Shown here piece by piece: positions 25,107-32,074 of a stretch of 64,000 nt of DNA (its first letter is position 1; each line of letters opens with the position of its first letter). The notes beneath the pieces are model-generated. The model made no database searches and was not told the origin of the DNA. It was given only the letters and a program-made list of their open reading frames with translations. The stretch is taken from contig CAKVOE010000001.1 in assembly GCA_934778215.1 (NCBI GenBank), forward strand, positions 310,001 to 374,000. The letters are read 5' to 3'. Origin of the DNA: an uncultured Clostridia bacterium (GTDB taxonomy: Bacteria > Bacillota > Clostridia > Christensenellales > UBA1242). Both the position numbers and the translations under genes were made by a program.

Positions 25107-25973
25107 ATGACTAACCAAATGAAAAAATTGCTTATTGCAATGCTTGTTTATTCTTATTGTTGTATTGCCATGGGGGTTGTGTTGTTTTGCATAACGGGCT
25201 TTTCGTTTGAGAGCGTAGTTAGTTATATATATTTTGGAGCACAAGTTCCGCTTGCACTATCTTTGCAAATTTTACTTAACAGCGTTAATAGAAGAGAAGA
25301 AGAGGTCAGACAAGAAATTGAAAGAATAAATATTCTTTTAAAATTAAGGGAAGGGGCAAAGTTAAAATTTTATAAAGATTTTGGTATAATACCAAAATAT
25401 GACGAAAATGGTAAATTGCTAAATCCAGATGATTTTATTGGCATTTTGTCTATCTTAACAAAAGATGGAGAGTTGGAACCTTCAATTTATGAAATATTAG
25501 GAATATTGCCTAGATTTGATAAAGATGGTAACGAAATTCCTTTTGTTACGGTAGTTAAACATTTGGTAGAAAGTTTTAAAAAGAAAGATTTGGACAAACT
25601 AAAAATTAAGACCCTTAAATTTAAAACGGAAAACAATAAAGTAGTTAATAAAGAAATTAAAAAGGTTAATGCAACCAAGGTTTTGGATTCTGCCAAAAAG
25701 GAAAGCAAAAGCAAAGAGAAGTCAAAAACCGGTAAACCTTTTAAAGAGAAAAAGGCCAAATCACAAGAAAAAAAGTCTGCAGAAATGATAAAAGGGCCTA
25801 AGCAATCTAACGTGGTAGTTATAAAAAGTCAAAAACCTGCCACAAAAAAGCAAAACATACAGCACGAGCAAGAAAGCAGTTTGGGTGCAAATGTTAATAC
25901 AAACAGCACACCTTCTTCTAGAAAAATAAATGCAAAAACGATAGAAGAAGGCGAAATGTTGTTTTATGATTAG
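25107..25973 (+). CDS. Membrane protein of unknown function with a long basic tail
   Basis: ATG 25107 has a GGGGGAA ribosome site and is preferred over TTG 25092; 288 residues. Two membrane helices lie at about 6-28 and 35-57, followed by a predicted coiled coil (NRREEEVRQEIERINILLKL) and a folded-looking segment containing an internal near-repeat: FGIIPKYDENGKLLNPDDFI and LGILPRFDKDGNEIPFVTVV. From about residue 160 onward the protein is very rich in Lys, Ser and Glu and probably disordered. I do not recognise the family. It sits between the Asp23 gene and nusB, and Asp23 operons often carry such small membrane anchors. Confidence 0.65.
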   Translation: MTNQMKKLLIAMLVYSYCCIAMGVVLFCITGFSFESVVSYIYFGAQVPLALSLQILLNSVNRREEEVRQEIERINILLKLREGAKLKFYKDFGIIPKYDENGKLLNPDDFIGILSILTKDGELEPSIYEILGILPRFDKDGNEIPFVTVVKHLVESFKKKDLDKLKIKTLKFKTENNKVVNKEIKKVNATKVLDSAKKESKSKEKSKTGKPFKEKKAKSQEKKSAEMIKGPKQSNVVVIKSQKPATKKQNIQHEQESSLGANVNTNSTPSSRKINAKTIEEGEMLFYD

Positions 25974-25990
25974 AAAAAAGGAGAAAACAA

Positions 25991-26386
25991 ATGAGTAGAG
26001 CGGTAAGCAGAGAAGAAGCGTTTAAATTAATTTTTGAATATTGTATGAATGGCGAAGCAAATGAACTAACACTTAATGAAGTGTTGAGCTTGCCACAAGT
26101 AGAAGAAGACTATGTAAAAAAAGTTTATTATGGTGTAATAGAACATATTGAAGAGTTAAAACAAGAAATTGCAAATGTTACAAAAACATTTTCTTTAGAT
26201 AGAATTTTTAAGGTTGATTTGGCACTTCTTTTGCTTTCGTTATATGAAATTAAATATATGCCAGAAATTCCACACGCAGTAAGTATTAACGAAGTCTTAA
26301 ATCTTGCAAAAGTATACTCTACAGAAAAAAGTTCTGCTTACATTAATGGAGTACTAGCAAATTTTGCAGGTAACAAAAATGAATAA
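25991..26386 (+). CDS. nusB: Transcription antitermination factor NusB
   Basis: 131 residues, AAAGGAG site. SREEAFKLIFEYCMN, FSLDRIFKVDLALLLLSLYEIKYMPEIPHAVSINEVLNLAKVYS and SSAYINGVLANF are the classic NusB helices. With NusE/S10 it binds BoxA of rRNA operons. It overlaps xseA by 8 bases. Confidence 0.95.
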   Translation: MSRAVSREEAFKLIFEYCMNGEANELTLNEVLSLPQVEEDYVKKVYYGVIEHIEELKQEIANVTKTFSLDRIFKVDLALLLLSLYEIKYMPEIPHAVSINEVLNLAKVYSTEKSSAYINGVLANFAGNKNE

Positions 26387-27572
26387 TATTAAACTTACAG
26401 TTACACAAATTAGTAATTATATAAAAAACATTTTTGACAATGAAGAATTGCTTATTAATGTTTCGGTGTATGGCGAAATTACGAACTTAAAACCATCGGC
26501 AAGAGCAATATATTTTGATATAAAAGACGCAGAGAGCGCTTTGCCTTGTGTATGTTTTAATTCTTATTTGCTAAATGGTTTTAACTTTGGCGATCAAGTA
26601 ACAGTTACTGGAAAATTGAACTATTATGCAAAAACTGGAAAGCTTAGTTTTATAGTTTCTAAAATTGAAAAGTATGGAGTTGGAGAACTTTATAAACAGT
26701 TTATTGAATTAAAGGGTAAACTAGAAAAAGAGGGATTATTTGATGTCGATAAAAAGAAAGAAATCCCTCAGTTTGTAAAAAAAGTTGGAGTTGTAACCAG
26801 TGAAACGGGTGCGGTTATACGGGATATAATTAGAGTAAAGCAAGAAAAAAACCGATATAGCGATATTGTTTTATTTCCTGTAAAAGTGCAGGGCGTTGGC
26901 GCAGACAAAGATATTATTAAGGGTATAGAATATTTAGACAACCAAACCGATGTGGATTGTATTATCGTGGCTCGTGGTGGTGGCTCGTTTGAAGATTATC
27001 AACCGTTTAATACCGAAGGTGTAGCGAGAGCGGTTTATTTGTGTAATAAGCCAATAGTAAGCGCCATAGGACATGAAAATGACTGGTCTATAATAGATTA
27101 TGTGGCAGACAAAAGAGCGGGAACTCCAAGTATTGCAAGCGAGATGGTGTTTTTTGATGAAAACGCACTAATCGCAAATATGCAAAATGAACTATCTGGC
27201 TCGCTTGTTGGGTTTGAAAAGAAGTTAACAAATAACTTAAATAGTTTAAACTTGGCTCAAAAGACATTATTGCAAGAAGTTGATAAAATAATAACCAAAG
27301 TAGACACAAAAATTAATTTTTCAAAGATGCAATTAACAAACGCAATCACAAATGCCTTTAATAAAGTTGAGTCTAGGTTTGCGGTAGCATCGGACAGAAT
27401 AAGCAGTGCAAACCCTGTTGCAATTTTAAATAGGGGTTTTAGTGTTACACTAGAAAACAAAAAGGGACTTAATTCGGTAAAGCAGGCAAAAGTCGGCAAC
27501 AATATTACCACACTTTTAAAAGACGGTGAGATAGTTTCGAAAATAGAAAGCATTAAGGAGAAGGTAAAATAA
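26379..27572 (+). CDS. xseA: Exodeoxyribonuclease VII large subunit
   Basis: The frame is open from TTG 26364, but ATG 26379 (overlapping nusB by 8 bases) fits the family start; 397 residues. The N-terminal OB domain (LLINVSVYGEITNLKPSARAIYFDIKD) is followed by the catalytic region with VGVVTSETGAVIRDI, IIVARGGGSFEDYQPFNTEG and SAIGHENDWSIIDYVADKRA GTPS, then the coiled-coil part. It degrades single-stranded DNA with XseB. nusB-xseA-xseB is a conserved trio. Confidence 0.95.
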   Translation: MNNIKLTVTQISNYIKNIFDNEELLINVSVYGEITNLKPSARAIYFDIKDAESALPCVCFNSYLLNGFNFGDQVTVTGKLNYYAKTGKLSFIVSKIEKYGVGELYKQFIELKGKLEKEGLFDVDKKKEIPQFVKKVGVVTSETGAVIRDIIRVKQEKNRYSDIVLFPVKVQGVGADKDIIKGIEYLDNQTDVDCIIVARGGGSFEDYQPFNTEGVARAVYLCNKPIVSAIGHENDWSIIDYVADKRAGTPSIASEMVFFDENALIANMQNELSGSLVGFEKKLTNNLNSLNLAQKTLLQEVDKIITKVDTKINFSKMQLTNAITNAFNKVESRFAVASDRISSANPVAILNRGFSVTLENKKGLNSVKQAKVGNNITTLLKDGEIVSKIESIKEKVK

Positions 27573-27791
27573 ATGAGTATAGAAAAACAAGTTCAAAAAT
27601 TAGAAGAAATTGCAAACAAATTAGAAAATGAGGCAATTGAAATTGACGAAGCAATGAAATTGTTTGAAGAAGGCGTAGGTATAGTAAAGTCCACAAAAAA
27701 AGAATTGCAAGATGCCGTTGGCAAAATTACTGTACTTAAACAAGAAATGGATAAATATTCCGAACAAAATTTTACACCAGATAAAGACTAA
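27573..27791 (+). CDS. xseB: Exodeoxyribonuclease VII small subunit
   Basis: 72 residues directly after xseA with an AAGGAGAAGG site inside its end. VQKLEEIANKLENEAIEIDEAMKLFEEGVGIVK is the XseB helical hairpin. dxs/ispA, which commonly follow, are absent and spoIVB comes next. Confidence 0.93.
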   Translation: MSIEKQVQKLEEIANKLENEAIEIDEAMKLFEEGVGIVKSTKKELQDAVGKITVLKQEMDKYSEQNFTPDKD

Positions 27792-27810
27792 AAGTTTTAA
27801 AATTATATAT

Positions 27811-27839
27811 GAATATTTTTTTATTGAATATGCAAACTA
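27811..27839 (+). promoter_or_regulatory. SigG-like promoter upstream of spoIVB
   Basis: GAATA (27811-27815), 17 bases, CAAACTA (27833-27839), resembling the SigG pattern GMATR-N18-CATNHTA with one -10 mismatch. Transcription would start inside the xseB terminator hairpin, so the new mRNA would not contain its 5' arm. spoIVB is a SigF/SigG-type gene in Bacillus. Confidence 0.35.
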
Positions 27840-27866
27840 ACCCTATAAGTTAATTATAGGGTTTTT
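27839..27866 (+). terminator. Terminator after xseB, running straight into the spoIVB start
   Basis: Perfect arms AACCCTATAA (27839-27848) and TTATAGGGTT (27854-27863), loop GTTAA, then T's and immediately ATG 27867. The 3' arm AGGG is also the only ribosome site for spoIVB. Confidence 0.85.
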
Positions 27867-28997
27867 ATGTTGAAAAAATATTTATTTAGATTAAATATTA
27901 TAATGATTGCCTTGGCTACAATCTTTTGTTCTACACTTTCTGCAAGCTATAATTTTTCGGCTGGCATAAAAAGTGCGGGTTGTTGTTGTCCAGACAATGT
28001 TTTTTCAGAAATTTTGAAATTTATTGCACCTACTGTTTCAACGGAGAGTTTGGTGCAAGAGCCGGGTGCTAGAGCCTTTGTACATTTAAGCGGTAGACCT
28101 ATTGGTTTTGCATTAGAGGGCGGTGGTGTAGTTGTTGTAAGTTTAGGAGATGTAAAAAACAATGGAAAATATATTGAATCGCCATGCAAACTTGCAGGAC
28201 TAAAAGAGGGAGATGTAATTGTTAAAGCCGAAGGTCAAAATATTGGTAGCGGGGAGCGTTTGATAGATATTGTTAATCAAAACAATGGAAAGTCTTGCGA
28301 ATTGGAGGTTTTACGAAACAAAGAGCAACGAAAGTTTACTGTGCAACCTATGTGGGACGACTTGGCTCTATCTTATAGAATTGGTGTTTGGGTTAGAGAT
28401 TGCTCAGCGGGTGTTGGAACAATTACATATATAACCGATGATGGTTTTTTTAGTGCATTAGGACACCCGATTCAAGATGGCGATACCGGAACAATTATGC
28501 CAATTGGTGCAGGTTCAATTTATAAGTGCTCTATAGTAGGCGTTAAAAAAGGAGAAAGAGGAAACCCCGGCGAACTAAAAGGATTATTTTTAAAAACAAA
28601 CAACAAAATAGGAACTATTACGCAAAATGACAATAACGGAATACGAGGTAAAATGCTTTCATCCGAAATTTCTGCAAAATACGCCGAACCCGAACTAATT
28701 GAGGTTGCAAAAAAGTCAGATGTTACACCGGGTAGTGCAAAAATATTATCAACGGTAGATGGCTCAAATCCAGAAGAATATAGTATAGATATAATTAAAA
28801 CGAATCATATCAACTCTAATGGAAACCGATGTATGGTTATTAAAATAACAGATTCAAACTTATTAGAAAAGACAAACGGAATTGTGCAGGGTATGAGTGG
28901 TAGTCCCGTCATTCAAAATGGAAGGCTAGTAGGGTGCATAACGCATGTTTTTGTAAATGATCCAACAAAGGGGTTTGCAGAATTTATTGCAGTATAA
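27867..28997 (+). CDS. spoIVB: SpoIVB serine peptidase (sporulation signalling protease)
   Basis: 376 residues. A signal/anchor helix (about 5-27) is followed by a PDZ domain (FALEGGGVVVVSLGDVK to LEVLRNKEQRKFTV) and the S55 peptidase domain. GFFSALGHPIQDGDTG holds the catalytic His (near 199) and GMSGSPVIQNGRLVGCITHV the catalytic Ser (near 343). In Bacillus it is secreted from the forespore and triggers pro-SigK processing. ATG 27867 has AGGG five bases upstream, within the terminator arm. It is followed by the Spo0A-like gene, as spo0A follows spoIVB across spore-formers. Confidence 0.95.
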   Translation: MLKKYLFRLNIIMIALATIFCSTLSASYNFSAGIKSAGCCCPDNVFSEILKFIAPTVSTESLVQEPGARAFVHLSGRPIGFALEGGGVVVVSLGDVKNNGKYIESPCKLAGLKEGDVIVKAEGQNIGSGERLIDIVNQNNGKSCELEVLRNKEQRKFTVQPMWDDLALSYRIGVWVRDCSAGVGTITYITDDGFFSALGHPIQDGDTGTIMPIGAGSIYKCSIVGVKKGERGNPGELKGLFLKTNNKIGTITQNDNNGIRGKMLSSEISAKYAEPELIEVAKKSDVTPGSAKILSTVDGSNPEEYSIDIIKTNHINSNGNRCMVIKITDSNLLEKTNGIVQGMSGSPVIQNGRLVGCITHVFVNDPTKGFAEFIAV

Positions 28998-29037
28998 ACC
29001 TAAAAATTAAAATATCACGAACAAAAAGTTGTTGTAC

Positions 29038-29110
29038 AAAAAATAGGTAACAATTATTAGTTTTAAAAATGACTATAATTTATTTTAACTATAGTTGTTT
29101 CTATTTTTTT
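29038..29110 (+). terminator. Large two-layer terminator after spoIVB
   Basis: The outer arms AAAAAATAGGTAACAA (from 29038) and TTGTTTCTATTTTTT (from 29096) pair with one bulge; an inner stem ACTATA/TATAGT lies near 29072-29095. It ends in a run of T. Confidence 0.75.
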
Positions 29111-29127
29111 TATAAATGAAAATATTA

Positions 29128-29139
29128 TTTCGACAAAAT
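29128..29139 (-). promoter_or_regulatory. Extended Spo0A box upstream of the Spo0A-like gene
   Basis: TTTCGACAAAAT is the exact reverse complement of ATTTTGTCGAAA found at 2781-2792 and contains the 0A-box core TGTCGAA. It lies about 115 bases upstream of the predicted -10 of the Spo0A-like gene. Confidence 0.5.
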
Positions 29140-29245
29140 TGTTAAAAAATTGGCTTAAAACCCGCTATTTCGTTCAACAGAATTTAAAATAAATAAAAAA
29201 ATAATGAAAAAGTGCGAAAAGTATTAGGCAATTGTGAAAATATTG

Positions 29246-29254
29246 TGATATAAT
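29246..29254 (+). promoter_or_regulatory. Extended -10 promoter of the Spo0A-like gene
   Basis: TG-A-TATAAT (TATAAT 29249-29254) with no good -35 at 17 bases (AGGCAA at 29226-29231). Transcription would start near 29261, after the first ATG of the frame, which fixes the gene start at 29286. A weak -35 is what one expects of an activator-dependent promoter. Confidence 0.6.
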
Positions 29255-29285
29255 TATGAAAAATAAAACAAAAAGGAAAAAGAAT

Positions 29286-29696
29286 ATGTTAGAATTAGAC
29301 ACTGATATCAAAAAAACAGAAAAACATTGCGAAGTTGTAGAAGAACTTATGCAATATCCATTTAATGTATCACAGGTGGGGTTTTCTTTGCTTGTAAGAT
29401 GCATAGAAAAGCAATTAGACATTGTGGCACAACCTGCATCGTATGCAAATACAATATTTAAAGATGTAGCAAAAGAATTTAATATGAGTGTACCTTGTTT
29501 AGAAAGATGTATGCGTGATACTATGGTTACTGCTAATGTAAATTGCGTTAACGACCCAAATGTGGTATATCCTAATTATTTAATTAAGTCAGCACTAAAT
29601 GAAACCAAAACAAAAAATTTTGTATCAGCAATGGGGCTTTATATATCTACCAGATACAAAAGAAGGCTTTTAGAAAGATACTCTAAAAATTGTTGA
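29286..29696 (+). CDS. Receiver-less Spo0A-type DNA-binding protein
   Basis: ATG 29286 (AAAGGA upstream) is used because ATG 29256 lies before the predicted transcription start; 136 residues. The protein aligns by eye with the Spo0A C-terminal effector domain along its length: VGFSLLVRCI against GYLYLREAI, IFKDVAKEFNMSVPCLERCMRDTM against LYPDIAKKFNTTASRVERAI plus the following helix, and ETKTKNFVSAMGLYI against the late PTNSEFIAMVADKL. The recognition-helix Glu-Arg pair (LER) and the next Arg are kept. There is no receiver domain and so no phosphorylatable Asp; Spo0A is normally about 265 residues. It is right after spoIVB, the invariant place of spo0A. A 0A box lies upstream. It may be the organism's Spo0A in reduced form, or a paralogue if a full Spo0A exists elsewhere. 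Confidence 0.72.
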   Translation: MLELDTDIKKTEKHCEVVEELMQYPFNVSQVGFSLLVRCIEKQLDIVAQPASYANTIFKDVAKEFNMSVPCLERCMRDTMVTANVNCVNDPNVVYPNYLIKSALNETKTKNFVSAMGLYISTRYKRRLLERYSKNC

Positions 29697-29721
29697 TAAA
29701 TTATGTGCATTATGCTAAAAT
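29693..29721 (+). promoter_or_regulatory. Promoter of pcrA-ligA
   Basis: TTGATA (29693-29698), 17 bases, extended -10 TG-C-TAAAAT (TAAAAT 29716-29721). Confidence 0.75.
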
Positions 29722-29755
29722 ACAAGAGTAATTTTATATATTCTTGGAGCAACTA

Positions 29756-32071
29756 ATGTCAATTGTAGATAAACTAAATGAAGAACAACTAAAACCGGCA
29801 CTTCAAACAGAAGGGCCAGTTTTAGTTACTGCTGGTGCAGGAAGTGGTAAAACTCGACTTTTAACCCATAGAATTGCTCACCTAATTGAAGACAATGGAG
29901 TTAGTCCGTCTAATATTTTGGCAATTACTTTTACCAATAAGGCAAGCAATGAAATGAAAGAAAGGCTTGAAAGTTTGCTTGCGGGTGGCATTCAAGGAAT
30001 GTGGATTTACACCTTTCATGCAATGTGTTGCAAATTGTTAAGATTTCATGCAGAAAGAGTGGGGTTGTCTTCTAATTTTACAATTTATGGAGATAACGAA
30101 AGAGATAGATTAATTAAAAGAATTTTAAATGATGACCCTGAGTTTTCTAAATTAGATAAAAATAAATTAAAACCCGACAACGTTGCATGGTTTATTGCAG
30201 ATGCAAAAAACAATTTGCTCTCCCCAGAAAAGTATGCAAAAAAAATTAAAAACAATGTATATGCCGGAATTATAATTAGAGCATATTTAGAATATCAAAA
30301 GGAATTGTTGTGTGCAAATGCCGTTGACTTTGATGATTTATTGGTAAAAGCGTATGAATTGTTGGAGCAAAATCCCGATCTACTAGAAATTTACCAAACC
30401 AAATTTAAGTATATTCATGTTGATGAATTTCAAGATACCAATTCTGTTCAGTATGAATTGGTAAGGTTGCTTGGTGCAAAATATCATAACATTTTTGCAG
30501 TAGGAGATGAAGACCAGTGCATTTATTCTTGGCGTGGAGCAAAATTTACTAATGTGCAAAAATTTATAGATGACAACGCTGGAATACATGTGTTTAAACT
30601 AGAACAAAATTATCGATCTACCGACAAAATTTTAAATGTTGCAAACAAAATTATCAAAAACAATAGTTGCAGGTTAGAAAAAAATTTGTGGACAGATAAA
30701 AGTGGCGGAGAAGAAGTTAAGTTTTTTACTGCATATAGCGACATTGAAGAGGCAGAATTTGTGGCGAGTAAAATAAAAAAACTCGTTTCTGAAGGCAAGC
30801 GAAAGTATAGTGATTTTGCCGTTTTGATGCGTATAAACTCGCTTTCGAGAGTAATAGAAGAAAAGTTTTTGAACTATCAAATACCTTATGCTATTTATGG
30901 TGGTTTTAAGTTTTTTGAAAGAAAAGAAGTTAAAGACGCATTGGCGTACTTTAAGTTTATTTCGAACCCAAAAGATAACGATAGTCTTTTGAGAATTTTG
31001 GCGTTTCCAAAAAAAGGAATAGGAGAAGCAACGGCAACCAAGTTGTTGCAGGCTTCGTCACGCACAAATTTAAGTTGTTATGAAATAGTAAAAAGTGGGT
31101 TAGAGTTAGACTCTTCTACCATCAAAAAGGTTTATCCGATTATAGAGCAACTTGATAAGTTTATATTAAACAGAAATAATTATTCATTAACCAGCCTTGC
31201 AGATAGTGTTATTGATGACTTTGGTATTAAAACGGTCTTTTCTAAACAAATAGAAGAAGAACTTACAAAGATATTAAACATTGAAACGCTACAAAAATCT
31301 ATTTTAGAATTTGATGAAGCAAACGAAAACGCTACATTAGAGGATTATTTACAATCGGTAACGCTTAGTAGAGATATTGATGACTTAGACGACAAAAACA
31401 ATGTTGTAAGTATTATGACCATTCACGCAGCAAAGGGGCTAGAATTTAATGTTGTCTTTATAATAGGTCTTGTAGAGGGGGTTATTCCTCTATCTCGTGC
31501 AATATATTCCAAAGATTCAAACGAACTAGAAGAAGAGCGAAGGCTTATGTATGTTGCCACCACAAGGGCAAAAGAAGAATTATATTATACCAGACCAACC
31601 ACAAAATTTAGTTATGAAACAAAAAGGGTTGAAGGAACTCAGCCTTCAAGATTTTTAAAGGAGTCGGGACTAAAAGGAGTAGAAAATACAACCAATCACG
31701 ATTATGGCTTTAATGAAAACTATTCTGGGACAGGATACAAATATGCTGGTACAAATTACGGTGGCGGATATAATAGAACTCAGTTTGGCGAAAAAAGGGA
31801 ACGGTCGAATTATAGCAATGCTTCTCTTGGAGATATTTATAAAGACTCAGGAATGGTCGAAGCCGAAAAGCCAAAAGTATCAGCATCTACTTTAAATGAA
31901 TTTAAAAAGTATAAAGTGGGAACAATTGTAATGCACAAAAGTTTTGGCAGAGGGGTGGTTGTTGTTGGCGTAACCGATATGAATTCAGGCTTTGTTACGG
32001 TAAAGTTTGATACCGTTGGCAACAAAACACTTTCGCTTAAATTTGCACCACTTACTATTGTGGAGAATTAA
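29756..32071 (+). CDS. pcrA: UvrD/PcrA-type ATP-dependent DNA helicase
   Basis: ATG 29756 follows TTGGAG by six bases and is preferred over TTG 29744; 771 residues. SF1A motifs in order: LNEEQLKPALQ (Q motif), GAGSGKTRLLTHRI (I), TFHAMCC (Ia region), DEFQDTNSVQ (II), GDEDQCIYSWRGA (III), LEQNYRS (IV), IHAAKGLEFNVVFIIGL (V) and RRLMYVATTRAKEELY (VI). A Gly/Tyr/Asn-rich linker leads to the C-terminal Tudor-like domain (VGTIVMHKSFGRGVVVGV-type) that contacts RNA polymerase in PcrA. Together with ligA it forms the usual pcrA-ligA unit. Confidence 0.95.
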   Translation: MSIVDKLNEEQLKPALQTEGPVLVTAGAGSGKTRLLTHRIAHLIEDNGVSPSNILAITFTNKASNEMKERLESLLAGGIQGMWIYTFHAMCCKLLRFHAERVGLSSNFTIYGDNERDRLIKRILNDDPEFSKLDKNKLKPDNVAWFIADAKNNLLSPEKYAKKIKNNVYAGIIIRAYLEYQKELLCANAVDFDDLLVKAYELLEQNPDLLEIYQTKFKYIHVDEFQDTNSVQYELVRLLGAKYHNIFAVGDEDQCIYSWRGAKFTNVQKFIDDNAGIHVFKLEQNYRSTDKILNVANKIIKNNSCRLEKNLWTDKSGGEEVKFFTAYSDIEEAEFVASKIKKLVSEGKRKYSDFAVLMRINSLSRVIEEKFLNYQIPYAIYGGFKFFERKEVKDALAYFKFISNPKDNDSLLRILAFPKKGIGEATATKLLQASSRTNLSCYEIVKSGLELDSSTIKKVYPIIEQLDKFILNRNNYSLTSLADSVIDDFGIKTVFSKQIEEELTKILNIETLQKSILEFDEANENATLEDYLQSVTLSRDIDDLDDKNNVVSIMTIHAAKGLEFNVVFIIGLVEGVIPLSRAIYSKDSNELEEERRLMYVATTRAKEELYYTRPTTKFSYETKRVEGTQPSRFLKESGLKGVENTTNHDYGFNENYSGTGYKYAGTNYGGGYNRTQFGEKRERSNYSNASLGDIYKDSGMVEAEKPKVSASTLNEFKKYKVGTIVMHKSFGRGVVVVGVTDMNSGFVTVKFDTVGNKTLSLKFAPLTIVEN

Positions 32072-32074
32072 TTT

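Noticed and set aside
29256..29285. ATG 29256 as start of the Spo0A-like protein
   Set aside because: It begins one base after the -10 box, before any plausible transcription start, and the extra residues (KNKTKRKKN) match nothing in the family.
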